Shown here: positions 9,181 to 19,823 of the stretch, piece after piece | Numbering within the stretch: the first letter of the stretch is position 1 | Layout of the letters: each line of letters starts with the position of its first letter | From: Guyanagaster necrorhizus | Lineage: Eukaryota > Basidiomycota > Agaricomycetes > Agaricales > Physalacriaceae | Assembly (NCBI RefSeq): GCF_019112545.1 | Contig: NW_025064948.1 | Location: forward strand, 5,147 to 46,228 | Length of the DNA stretch: 41,082 nt | Reading direction: 5' to 3' | Translations under genes and position numbers: made by a program | Notes under the pieces: generated by a model | Database searches by the model: none | What the model was told of the DNA's origin: nothing | What the model saw: the letters and a program-made list of their open reading frames with translations, nothing else

Positions 9181-10836
9181 GACCATCAAACTTCAAGCCT
9201 TGTCTATTTACAATCCACCTGACAACTTCCCTGCTGAGGACAGTGAGGACAAGGCAGATGATGAGGATGAGAACAGTAAGGAGATAGGAGGGGATACTCC
9301 ACTTGATTAGAGAAAAATTGACAAGTATATTCATGCTGATAAAAATGAGTGGGAGGATATTTTACAATATGCTGCCACTAAACATGCAATTTTAACCTAT
9401 AACAGAAGACATTCAGAGGACCAGCTCAGTGAGCTTCCAGCCTATCAGTCAAAATACAACATTCAACCAATGCTGTGGACACCACCTGTCACTCCAAAGC
9501 AAGCTGTATATATAGTGCCCTCCATCCAACTACCCAAAGTCAATCCTCATACTCTATGCTATCAATTCAGTCTTTGGCTACTTAGCTCTCCTAATCTCAG
9601 TCTCAGCCAGTTACCTGAAATACTGGATTCCAAAATTCTTAGACTGGCAAAGAAAGTCAACTCCTTGCTGAACAACCACTCTCTAATGAAGCAGAAGGAA
9701 GCAGCAAGGAGCCAGTCAAGAATGACTCTGAAGCAATTTATCTAGGGTTCACCATATGAAATAGAGTGATTGTATAGAAGGAAGCTGCTCTAATAGGAAG
9801 TCCTATCACTGATAACAACTCTCTACACTCATTCTCTAGGCTGCCAACTGAGTGGTGTCACTCACTTTTTGATCAATGGCCTAATCTGATAGGAGTCTTA
9901 CCAGAAAATGCTGCCATCCTACAATGCTGCTCTGATCTTTTAAGAAAACCCCATCCTTTCAAGAGTGCTTTTGATGATATAGATCAGTTCCTCATTGACT
10001 GAAAACAGTATTTTGAGGTCTATATTGCATTTTTTGAGACCAACATGAACTATATCATCTTTGCCTTGTCTTATCTTAAAGACAAGACCAAGATATAGTG
10101 GGTTTTAATCTCCTCCAACTTCTTTTCCATCATACAACAGCACTACCAACTTTTCTTCTGGCCAGTATTCAAACAAATGCTTACTGACAAATTCATTGAT
10201 TCCACAGTCCAGAAAGTTCACAAGTCTAAGATCAAGGAATATAAAATAGGTGACAAGTCAGCTATGGAATACTTTGATGAGCTAGAATAACTCACCAAGC
10301 TCACTGGGATTTAGAAGGATATCAACAATAATGGATGAATGGTTGAGGCCCTCAAGCAGGAAGCTCTGTCTTTCTATATCAAGATGATATCAGACATTGG
10401 AATAAACATTCTGAAGGGTTATAACATATGAAAAGAGAGGGTCATTGAGATGTACAAAGAAAGACAACAGCAGAAAGTGAAGCAGTCCAACCTACAGGAG
10501 TATTGAAAAATAAACCAACTATTGAACTCCAAGTCTGACAGCCAGACTACCCCCACTAAAGCCACCACTTTATCATCAATGACTTTCAGTTATAGAACAT
10601 AGAAGACTGAGACAGGCATCATATACATAGAGGCAGGAAAGCTGATAGATATTGATTGCTTCAAGAAAGAGGAAAAGTGCTTTAATTATAGCCAAAAGAG
10701 TCATATGTCATGAGATTTCCTGAAGAAGAAGTGCATCTGAGAGGATATACACATATGGATTGCTGAATTACAGAAGGAAGAACAGAAACTCAGAGCAGAA
10801 ACAAAGATTGAGGAAGTAAAAGATGGGGCTGACTAG
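9163..10836 (+). pseudogene. C1 Gag remnant
   Basis: Acidic stretch around 9235-9290, then capsid-like domain and a zinc knuckle near 10675-10720 whose second and last Cys have become Tyr and Phe. Several TGA/TAG codons. Gag ends in TAG at 10834 where A has Gln just before its stop, and the ATGA overlap is lost. Confidence 0.8.
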
Positions 10837-10837
10837 T

Positions 10838-12975
10838 GTGCAATTTCACTAGGATAGCCAAAGGACTTCATGGTGTGCAACAAACAGCTGCTGGATAGAC
10901 TGATAGTACTTCTATAGTTATTCCTATGTCTAAATTATGCATGCATTCAAATGTACCTGAATCCTCCATCACTGCACACACTGACAAAGAATTACCTATG
11001 ACAAAAACTCAACTGCCTGTGGGCCAAACAGAGAGAGAGACTTCCACTAGATGGCTCAAGCTATTTGATGCTAAATAGATCTAAAGGACAATCAAAGATG
11101 CTAGAATAGAGGAAGAGGCCAAGCTGTACTCAAGAATTGGGTACACAAAACCAGGGCCAAAGAAGTAATCAATGAGATGGTAGAAGGGATACAGTAAGCT
11201 GAATGATGTCAGGTCTTAGAATGGCTTGACAAACTCTATGGACCTCAGAGATATGTTCAACAAACAATAACTCTGAGAAGAGACCTGACAACCAAGACAC
11301 AAATTGAAATGCTCACCAACAAGTCTGTGCATGTAGTAATAGCTCTGATTGACAGTAGCTGTATAGAAAGTTTCATCAATTGTGCTTTTATTGATAAGCA
11401 CAACCTTTCCATCAGAGCCACTGCAGCTTCTATTCTGGTTTATAATGCAGATGGAATGAAGAACCAAGCTGGTTCAATAACTGAGTTCATTGAACTTCAC
11501 CTAACTATTGGGAATCACTCAGAATGAATTGATTTAACTGTCACTGATCTTGGAACCAAGAAAGTGTTCTGAGGACATGATTAGCTCATCTGATATAATC
11601 CCTTGGTTAACTGAAAAATCAGATGGATCACCTTTGTATGATACAAGTGCTGAAAACTTCCATTTGAGTTATCAGATGAGGACTCTGAAGATGGATGAAA
11701 TGAGAAAATAGAGGATGGTAAAACTATCCTCACTGTCAATATCCAGCAGATGCTATATATTCAAGCAGTCTACTACACTAATGACTTAGCCACCAAAGCA
11801 AATGCTGAGAGAGAGGAAAAGACATTCAAGGAGATGATTCTGGAATGGGTCTAAGACTATTGAGACTTATTTGATAAAGAAAGTTTTGATGAGTTACCAG
11901 AGCCCAAGTCCTAAGACCACATAATTGAGTTAATTCTAAATGCCAATGCAAATCTTGATTGCAAAACCTATCTACTCAGCAACTACAAGCAACAGAAACT
12001 TGACAAGTTCTTGGATGAGAATCTCTTCAGCAGGCAGATCTGACCATTGAAGTCCCCAATGGTCTCACCCTTCTCTTTTGTCAAAAAGAAGGACAGCAAG
12101 CTCTGACCAGTCTAAGACTGCCAAAAACTGAACAAAGTATTGATCAAGAATTGTTATCTGCTCCTCTTGATCTCAAAACTGATGGACAAGCTTTGCAGAG
12201 CCTGATATTACATCAAGCTGGATGTCTGATAAGGTTATAACAACATACAGATCAAGAAAGGAGATGAGTGGAAGGCAGCATTTCATACCAACTGAGAACT
12301 ATTTAAACTAACCATAATGTTCTTTGGGCTGACCAACTCATCTGCCATCTTCCAATGGATGATGAACAATATTTTCAAGGATCTCATCACTACTGAAAAG
12401 GTGACTATATATCTAAACAATATCCTCATGATGTCTAAAGACTGAGAAGAGCATCACTGGTTGGTTTGACAAATTTTCAGATTCATGAGAAAGCACAAGC
12501 TCTTCCTCAAAGCTAAGAAGTGTGAATTTGAGATCCTGAAAACAGAATACCTCAAAGTTATCATCAGCAAAGTAAGCATCCATATAGACTCCATCAAGGT
12601 AGCCAGAGTAACAGAATGGCCAGTATCAGTGAAAAAAAAGAAATTACAATCCTTCCTGGGGTTCACAAACTTCTACCAATGTTTTATCTGTGACTACAGC
12701 AAGATTGTCTGTCCAATGATGCAGTTGATGGGAAAGCCCCCTAGAGCTGGAGACATTCTCAACAATCTGCATTTGATGATCTAAAGTGGCAACTTGCCAA
12801 AGATGTAATTCTTGCAATCCCAACATAAGAGGAGAAGTTTTAAATAGAAGCTGATTCAAGCAAAGGAGCAATCAGCACAATACTCTTCTAGGAACAGAAT
12901 GGGAAATGGTGGCCAGTGGCCTTTCTTTCAAAAGTGCTTACCATTACTAAGCAGAATTATGAAATCTATGCCAAA
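10838..12975 (+). pseudogene. C1 Pol remnant (protease, RT, start of RNase H)
   Basis: Protease triad is D-S-S (about 11349) instead of D-S-G. RT active site reads YLNN (about 12409-12420) instead of YLDD. The RNase H region starts near 12840 and is cut at about 12975, shortly after the motif that reads EIYDKE in A. Many stops, no CpG seen. Confidence 0.85.
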
Positions 12976-13527
12976 TAAATCCACTAGTTCTCTGTTTAAT
13001 AGTACTTTGCTTAGCATGAATGTGAGTACTTGGAATTCTCTCTTGAATGCCATGAACTGACTTTTGTCATTAATCTGGGCTATGTCATAATGATGTACTA
13101 GCCTTTTGAGTTCTAACATCACATCTCTATCACTGTCTCATGCACCATCATAACAGTCTAGCACTTCAGATTTAAAGTCATCATATTTTTCACCAGCAGC
13201 AAAGCTAGAAAGCACTTTCCACTGGCACTCTGACTTGATATCTGTATAAGATATTGCTGCTTTCTTTTTCTTCTTGTCATCATTGACCACACACTTGTCA
13301 AAGAGGTCTTCTAATCTTGAGAAGAAGTGCTCAAGTTCCTTGGGATCAAAGGAACTCTCAAAGCATGGTGCAGCTTTTTCATTTGATCCTGATATTGATA
13401 GTGCTATGATTGCAAACTCAATATTACTTGGAATTGTCCAATTCAGATTTTGGTTTAGATTAGGTTGCAAGTTTGAAGTAGAGGGTGATACAATTTCTGA
13501 AGAGTTATCTTCACTAGAGTTGATTTA
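12976..13527 (-). pseudogene. Gag fragment of element H
   Basis: Minus-strand frame with a conserved Gag core containing FDPKELEHFFSRLEDLF and a KKKKAAISY stretch, then SFAAGEKYDDFKSEVL and, after a TGA at about 13137, a helical region ending near 12976. This arrangement resembles Gag proteins of gypsy elements common in Agaricomycetes (recalled family knowledge, not searched). The frame is open upstream to about 13527 with a Ser/Glu/Asn-rich N-terminus. The C-terminal part, zinc knuckle and all of pol are missing. Confidence 0.65.
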
Positions 13528-14502
13528 ATGTCAAAAAAGACTAAACTCAGAATCAGAAACTGGAGTGGGCTGTGATCCTGCTTCACTCCTGCATTCCTGT
13601 GCAGCAAGCTCTGTTTTCAAAGTATTCTGACTTCACAATCATGAGGTAAGAAGATAAATTAGTGGCAGATGTATTCCACTCACTGCTTTCTCTGCTCTAG
13701 TCCTTAGCTCTTGAGTTTAGTTGATTCCAGCTATTCTGACTCTTAATAAGTATCCACACCACTGGGGAAATCACACAACACATTTTCACTAGCTGTCTTT
13801 ACAAGAAAGCATGCTAGCAGGTTTGCTCTAAGAGAAGAAAACCTTAGATAGTTATTCATGCATTAAAACAATTATGCAGAGGGATCTCTTTCAAATCCAA
13901 TTGTATTTGTTTAAACACTACTTTCCCCCCTCATAGTGGGCTCTAGATGAAGAGGATCTGAGTGTGCACAAAGTGAAAACAGATACAGCAGAGCATTATC
14001 CACTGATCACACTCACACCAACACACACACAAAACTCTTAGTTTATGAAGGGATTATAATGCAATAAAAGTAGTAATTAACAAATATAATTGTCTTCTTT
14101 AATGAGATCACAGTGCACAAACAGTAATAGCATGCTTATAACAGTCCAAGGTCTCTCTAAGTCTCAAAGCTTTTTGTTTTATCAAAACAAGAGGTGGCAA
14201 CAGATGTTGCTGGGTCTCAAGGCAAAGGGTACTGCAGCTCAATACAATACATCAAAACACTCTCACAAAACTCTCCAAAAAGTCTTAAGCATAGCTCAGA
14301 TCAACTCAAAATCCCTAACACACACACAATATATGACTCAAAGCCTTGCACTCTAAGCAAAAACCAATCACAAACATGTCCACAAGTGCTAAAGAGCACA
14401 GATCTCTGTTCACAAGTTTCTAAACTGATCATAGATCCACAGGATTCAAACCTATGCAATCCAGAGATACAAAACACAATAAACACCATCTGACAGACCA
14501 AA
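13528..14502 (-). other. Putative leader of element H, no gene seen
   Basis: AT-rich, CpG-free stretch between primer-binding site and Gag. Short open frames look random. A CA-rich tract (about 14008-14035) and a C run (about 13925-13930) stand out. No coding similarity recognised. Confidence 0.4.
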
Positions 14503-14520
14503 GGGTTTGAATCTCTGCCA
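14503..14520 (-). other. Primer-binding site of element H (tRNA-primed)
   Basis: On the minus strand TGGCAGAGATTCAAACCC begins 2 nt after the LTR end (ACA). Its complement reads as a tRNA 3' end: T-arm motif GGGTTTGAATC, then CCA. This contrasts with the self-priming of the A/B family. tRNA identity not determined. Confidence 0.55.
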
Positions 14521-14522
14521 CC

Positions 14523-14669
14523 TGTAGTGCTGTGCATCACAAATATCTCAAAAACTCAAGATGATGCCCTTCAGACACTGCTCTCTTATTCTCAGGTTAG
14601 AATGCAATCCAAAACCTCTTATCAAACTGGGCTCAAGTCTTTCACAAGCTTTGATGCCTTGCTTAGTTC
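14523..14669 (-). repeat. LTR end of element H, split by a solo LTR
   Basis: The plus strand starts TGTAGTGC at 14523, giving an LTR end ...ACA on the minus strand next to the primer site. The LTR should continue beyond the solo LTR from 15143, where an AT-rich TATA-like stretch (15158-15183) occurs. The outer end could not be placed. Confidence 0.45.
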
Positions 14670-15137
14670 TGTTAGACTCAAGCATCACATGAACAGATAC
14701 ATGTGATAAACAGAAGTCCTCTCACACTTTGGGAGATTGACTGAGTTCACTGATGCATAGTCTGTCTAAATGTCACAAGGCCTTAAGATCAGCTTGAGTA
14801 TAGAATGGTGTAAGAGTAAACTTTAGCTCAAAGCTGAGGTTATTCAGTGAGAGCAAGCCTTCTTAAATATTGTACAAGGTGTAACTATTAATACTACTGA
14901 CTATTATATGTTGTCATATTCTTTATACTCATTGTCCTCAAGCATTATTACTGTATATAAAAGGTTGATTGTGCATCATCAGACAACATTATCATATTGA
15001 AAGACAATGACTGACTTGGCTAGTTGTGATGTCTAAGCCTTTGTCCCACAGTCTTAAGTGCTTCTTTGATGCTCTGATTAAGCATAAATAGGGGTTAATC
15101 ATAAAAAAAGAAGAATTAAAGCAGAAAAATCATAACA
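14670..15137 (-). repeat. Solo LTR of the A/B/C/D family, 468 bp, with AGTTC target duplication
   Basis: On the minus strand it begins TGTTATGA and ends GTCTAACA. The self-primer motif is present with its CpG turned to TpG (14823-14835). It is flanked on both sides by AGTTC (14665-14669 and 15138-15142), so it is a genuine insertion whose internal part was lost by LTR-LTR recombination. Nearly CpG-free. Confidence 0.9.
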
Positions 15138-15142
15138 AGTTC

Positions 15143-16221
15143 TCACAGCTCTCTCAAGGATATTTAATAATATATTTATTCTCTCATCCAAAGTTACAAA
15201 CCCAAACCCAGAGCTAGAGTGCAAGGCTTTCTGTGCCCAATACACTGCAACTGTAGGGGTTGAAAACCCCTTCTTCTACTCATACAATGTGGTATTTAAA
15301 TACTCTACTATGATACTTATTAATATAATCCTACTATGGTATCTTCAAAGTATGAGACTCTGTGCCAGATCCTGTGGGTATTATTCACATGCATATCACA
15401 GTTGCTGCACTTATTCTCTTCTGGGGTAGGACTGTACAATGTTTCCTCACTAGCTGACCTTAGTTAGCTGGCCTAGCCAGATCTGCTTGCTTTCTTATTT
15501 CTCCAGTGACACATCCCTGACAGCAGTAAACTGTTTCAGACCTCCAGGATTATCTCTCATATCCAGAGTCAGCCACAATAGTTATGTTCTCTTTTCCAGT
15601 GCCTTGACATTCCCTCCAGCTCATAAAATACACCACTTCTGGCCTGACATGCATTAATTAATTTATCCAATATAGTATATATCATACTATGGTATGATGT
15701 AAAGTCTCTCACTGTGTTAAGCATGCTAAGGCACTGTAAGTATGTGAGTCTCTGAGCAGTACATGTGCTATTTATCTCTGAGAGTAGTATTCCTCTATCT
15801 ATTCCTTTGTTGCCATCATTTTATTTCTTCATTCAGCACTCAGTTATTCAGATACCTTTCTTTAGGTCTCAGTTCTCTGTTCTAAAGCATATTCCATCAG
15901 TGCATCATTGATCAATGTGATCAGAATTACTGAGCATATTTTGATCATATTCTTTTTATTTTTAGTATGCTCTCTTGTAATGGTATTAGCACATTTAGGG
16001 CCAAGTGCTAGGATCTCACATGCAGTCTAATCTCTCTGGTATTTGTCTGCTACTAGACCATGCACTCTGCTCCTTGTTACTTCAGTTTAGCCTTATGATG
16101 GCTAGGTTTCTGTGTGCTCTTATTCTATTCTCAGTTACATGCTTACTGGACTGAAATGCAGTCTATATATTCTCAGTTTTTGCAATTTTATATGCCTGAA
16201 CATGAAGAGGACATGTCACTG
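15143..16221. other. Unassigned AT-rich, CpG-poor DNA
   Basis: The first few hundred bases probably hold the rest of the H LTR. Further on I see no long frame and no recognisable domain. TACTATGGTAT occurs twice (about 15330 and 15690), the second time inside an inverted repeat ATCATAC/GTATGAT (about 15678-15696). It ends where the Gag of D begins, without an LTR or duplication. Confidence 0.4.
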
Positions 16222-17115
16222 CTCCTTCAGAGAGGCATCTGATGATATCAACTGATTTCTCACTGACTGTGACTAATACTTCTAAGTATTCACCTTGTAT
16301 TTTCTTCTCAACATGTACAAGATAATGTTTGTCTTTATACATATGGAAGACAAGGCAAAAATATGGTGAGTACTTCTAGCCCTCATGTTCTGGTTGACTA
16401 TATAGCAGCATCACCAGATGCTCTTGTGGCCAGTGTTCAAATAAATGATCATCGATAAGTTCATAGATCCTATGGTGCAAAAGATACACAAGCAAAAGAT
16501 GAAAGACTACTGAATGGGAGACAAACTGGTGACTGAGTACTTTGATAAATTAGAATGACTCAGAAAGCTTGCCAGCATCTGAGATGATACTACCAACACT
16601 GGCTGCATGGTCAAATACATGAAGATAGGAGCTTCAGCTTCTTATCTAAGGATGATCTCAGACATCAGTCATAACATCCTAAAAGAGTATGATGAGTGGA
16701 AGGCTCATATCATTAGCATGTACAAGGAGAGGCAACAATACAAGATGAAGCAAACCACCCTATCAGAAGGATAACAGAAGAATTTAGAATAGAGCTCAAA
16801 ATCCACCCCTTTCAATCTGACCACATCTGCCAAGCCTGGCAGCTTGACTCCAACTTCCTCCTATGGCAAGAAAAAAACTGATACAGCACAATATTTACCA
16901 GAATAAGTAAGCCTATGATTGTGGATTGACTCAAAAAGGAGGAGAAGTGCTTTAAGTGTGGGCAGAAGAGCCACATGGCATAAGACTGTCTGCAGAAGAA
17001 GAACAAGCACACCTGGAAAGATCTCAGAGTGCTAATTGCTGAACCACAATGAGAGGATGAAGCCCTCAGACCAGAAATGAAGGTCAAGAAAGTAAAAGAT
17101 AAAGCTGGACAATGA
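16222..17115 (+). pseudogene. D Gag remnant with zinc knuckle
   Basis: Aligns with A Gag from just before its capsid-like domain. The zinc knuckle (about 16945-16995) keeps CFKCGQKSHMA, and the last Cys follows a TAA codon. It ends in the overlap ATGA at 17112-17115, showing that the stop-start arrangement predates the split of the subfamilies. Confidence 0.8.
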
Positions 17116-17767
17116 GTGATTCTGCTGACTCAGCCAAAATAACAAGTGGTGTGTCACAAGCAGATACTGGATAGACTGATATTATCTCTGTAGTACTATC
17201 TATATCTAAATTATATGTGCATTTGAATATATCTGACTTTACCACTCAACAACAAGAATCACCTAAAGAAGAAACTCAATCACCTATAGGCTGAACAGAG
17301 ACAGCAAGCCTCACCAGTTGGCTCAAGCCATTTGATACCAAATGGACATGGCAAGCCATCAAAGATGTGAAGGATAAAGCCACAGCAAAAGCAGTACTTA
17401 GGAACTGAATTCACAAAACCCAAGCCAAAGAAGTAATCAATGAAATAATAGAAGGAATGGAGGAAGCTGAGTGATGCTGAGCCCTAGAGTGGCTTGATAA
17501 ACTCTGAGGACCATGGAAATTCATCTGATAATCCAAGACCCCAGGTTGGGACCTTCTGACCAAAGCCCAAATTAAAACACTCATATTTCAAAATACCTAT
17601 GCAGTCACCATGCTAATTGACAGTGGATGCACCAGCAGCTCAATCAATTGAGCTTTCATCACCAAGCACAATCTTCCCACTCAAGCCATAGTGGCCCTAA
17701 TCTTAGTTTACAATGCAGATGAGACTAAGAACCAAGCTGGTTTGATTACTGAATTTATTGAGCTTAG
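17112..17767 (+). pseudogene. D Pol remnant, part 1 (N-terminus and protease)
   Basis: Starts MSDSADSA as in A. Protease triad D-S-G is kept at about 17620. It stops at the B insertion inside the protease, right after EFIEL-like residues, and resumes at 25864. Confidence 0.82.
17763..17767. repeat. Target site duplication of element B, left copy (CTTAG)
   Basis: CTTAG directly before TGTTACG of the 5' LTR; repeated at 25859-25863 directly after the 3' LTR. Confidence 0.93.
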
Positions 17768-18201
17768 TGTTACGATTTTCTACTTTTTCTTTCTTCTTAA
17801 CCCCTATTTTGTGCTTAGTCATGACACTGGACCGTGGGAATCTTGGTCAGCACAAGCCAGATCCACCATTGTCTTCAACAAGGAGACGGCGCTCGACGAT
17901 GTACAATGAACCTTTTATGTATGGTAACGATGTCCTAGTACAATGGGCACAAAGGACACAGCAACGCACAATAGGTAGTTGTATATTTAGACATTGTTCA
18001 GTAGTATTTAAGTAGGACAGCTCTCGCTGGTAATCCCCAGCTTCGAGCTAAAGTTTATACATACCATTCTACCTCGAGTCTATATCTGACCTTGGGTCAC
18101 ACAGTCCGGATATACATCTAGTGAACTCAGGTGATTCCTCGAAGTGCGAAGGAACACCTGCTTATCACGTGTATTCATTCACGTGACGCTTGGGCCTAAC
18201 A
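17768..18201 (+). repeat. 5' LTR of element B, 434 bp
   Basis: TGTTACG...CCTAACA. U3 has a pyrimidine-rich start; the core promoter is at 18005; two CACGTG motifs lie at 18166 and 18180 near the end of U5. No ATG occurs between the predicted start (18039) and the ORF1 ATG at 18258. Confidence 0.95.
18005..18051 (+). promoter_or_regulatory. LTR core promoter and predicted transcript 5' end of element B
   Basis: TATTTAAG at 18005 and, 34 bp on, AGCTTCGAGCTAA (18039-18051). The 13-mer is the exact reverse complement of 18203-18215, which fixes it as the probable 5' end of the RNA and self-primer. Confidence 0.65.
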
Positions 18202-18202
18202 A

Positions 18203-18215
18203 TTAGCTCGAAGCT
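18203..18215 (+). other. Self-priming primer-binding site of element B
   Basis: TTAGCTCGAAGCT begins one base after the 5' LTR and is a perfect reverse complement of 18039-18051 in the LTR. This is the arrangement of Tf1, where the RNA 5' end folds back, is cleaved and primes minus-strand synthesis instead of a tRNA. Confidence 0.75.
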
Positions 18216-18257
18216 TCCTCGTTCCCTTTCTCAAGCCCAATTGTGCTGAGAAACCGA

Positions 18258-19823
18258 ATGCCTCCAGTAACAACCGCCGACCTCAATCACGACTTCTTCG
18301 AGCTTATCGCTTCCATCATCGGAACTTTGCTCGGACTTTTAGCCATCATCACCCTTTGCCGAGGACGACAATCAGTAGCAGCTTGGATAGTCAGGCACTA
18401 TCAAGCGTTCCAACACATTCAACAAATTCTACGCAACGTAACCCCCGATCTACCCTTCCATGACATCCCCTCCTCCGCCAGAACATCCTTCTTCCCGCAA
18501 GGGCGACCCGTACCAGAAGCCGGGACTGACAACACGAATTCGGGGAGCCTTCTCGAGGAAGAAAGACCCCAACGCCTCTCCCGACGAAGCAGCCGAGACC
18601 GCCACCCTGCTCTCACAGGGTTCAGGAACCCGTGGACGACGAATGTCCCTCAGGAGCCCGCCCCGATCTCCAACTACGTCACTCCGGCCAGCTCCCCCGA
18701 GCATTCCGCCTCCCCAATCCCCTCAGGGATTGGAAACCGTGCTCGGGACTCCCTTGATGCCACTCGAATGGCTACGGGACCCCGCGAAAGTCCTGACCCC
18801 CCCCGGAACCCCCCCGAAACTCCCACCGAGCCAAATTCCGGCTCCAGCCCGTCCGTCAGCAGGCTGGGGGTCGACAATCCGCGAGGAAGAGACGTCCACC
18901 CCGACTATGACAACGCCGACATTGCCATCTCCGCAGCAGGGGATCCATACCGACACCTCCACGTGGGGAGCGAGCCCGAGGTTGGAACCGCCTCTGAAAG
19001 AGGAAGGGCCGCTACGAGGAGAATCATACAGAGGATATTTCCGGAGTGGGACCTTAACGTCCCCTTCGACTATGATGAAGCAGTCAGACAGCAGCAGCAG
19101 AACCAAGAACGAGACGAGGAGATTAGGTGAACTCAGGAGGAACTCGCTGACTACATCTGGGAAGAGGCCCGAGAGCGGTATGAAGCCGCAGAGTACGACC
19201 GACAAGGACGAGCACAGAGAAGAAGAGAGGAGGTCGAAAGAATGGGATCAGCCTCCCCTAGGGAGTATGAGCTCCGTACTGACTCCGGGTCTCCCTTCAG
19301 AGAGCCCGACTCAGAAGACGACCCATGGACGGGACCCGCCAGCATCGTCAGCTGGAACGAGGCCATCAGACGAGGAAGGGCAGAAGAACCCCGAACCGTC
19401 GATCTTGAATATCCTGCCTGCACCGACACCATCTCATCAGACGCTGATTCCGTCCTCGGAGCCTATGGGCTCCGAGTACCTGACAATGCCCACGTCTCCG
19501 ACAGGGCTCTCCAGCGGTTCCTGGGAAGCAGGGTCGCTCGACAATTCCTCAATCCCGAGTTCCAGCGACTCTTCAGCCGCTATAGCCGAGAACTGGAGGA
19601 GACGAGAGCGCGCGGAGGGACGCGCTACAGTCGGCTCAGAAGCCCTCCCATCGCCCGGACCAGTGACCGAGGGGACGACGGGCCTAGTACCCAAATCAAC
19701 GGAAGGGTCCCCGACGACCCTTCGTCCTCTCGTACCATCCATCTACGACCAGCCCGTCAGTTCCCTCCTCGGGGAAGGGGACAGCGGGGACGAGGGCGAC
19801 GAGGAGGACGACGAGGACAGTGA
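18258..19823 (+). pseudogene. ORF1 of element B: membrane-anchored N-terminal protein or Gag extension, one TGA
   Basis: Starts at the first ATG downstream of the predicted transcription start and runs about 521 codons to TGA 19821-19823, with a single interior TGA at 19128 (CGA in A). The hydrophobic segment at residues about 16-34 is identical to that of A. The middle contains EWDLNVPFDYDEAVRQQQQ-like and FLNPEFQRLFSRYS-like segments shared almost unchanged with A. The C-terminus is an Arg/Gly run that overlaps the acidic stretch of Gag. No family recognised. Whether it is released as its own protein or is the N-terminus of Gag depends on recoding near 19683. Confidence 0.7.
19659..19823 (+). 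other. ORF1-to-Gag frame hand-off region of element B
   Basis: Counterpart of 1432-1596. CCT-AGT lies at 19683-19688. Both frames are open through the region, ORF1 ending at 19823 and Gag meeting its first mutated stop only at 19840. Confidence 0.45.

Larger units (their letters stand above)
8658..12975 (+). mobile_element. C1: old degenerate relative of A/B, both ends missing
   Basis: Aligns with A/B from mid-ORF1 through Gag, protease and RT to the start of RNase H. Virtually no CpG is left and stops occur throughout. The left break is the C0 insertion. The right break at about 12975 falls inside RNase H next to a minus-strand element, without LTR or duplication. Confidence 0.85.
12976..14669 (-). 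mobile_element. H: 5' part of a different old gypsy element on the minus strand
   Basis: Read on the minus strand from right to left: LTR end (from 14669 down to 14523), tRNA-type primer-binding site (14520-14503), long leader, then a Gag fragment (13527-12976) that stops at the junction with C1. Not related to the A/B family. Nearly CpG-free. Confidence 0.65.

Noticed and set aside
13274..13528. 84-aa plus-strand frame
   Set aside because: Antisense to the H Gag fragment, which has clear Gag-like composition and motifs on the minus strand.
14435..14520. tRNA genes or a SINE, from GGTTTGAATC-like B-box motifs on both strands
   Set aside because: No cloverleaf can be built, and the 14503-14520 motif is better explained as a primer-binding site next to an LTR end. 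The motif at 14441-14461 stays unexplained but isolated.
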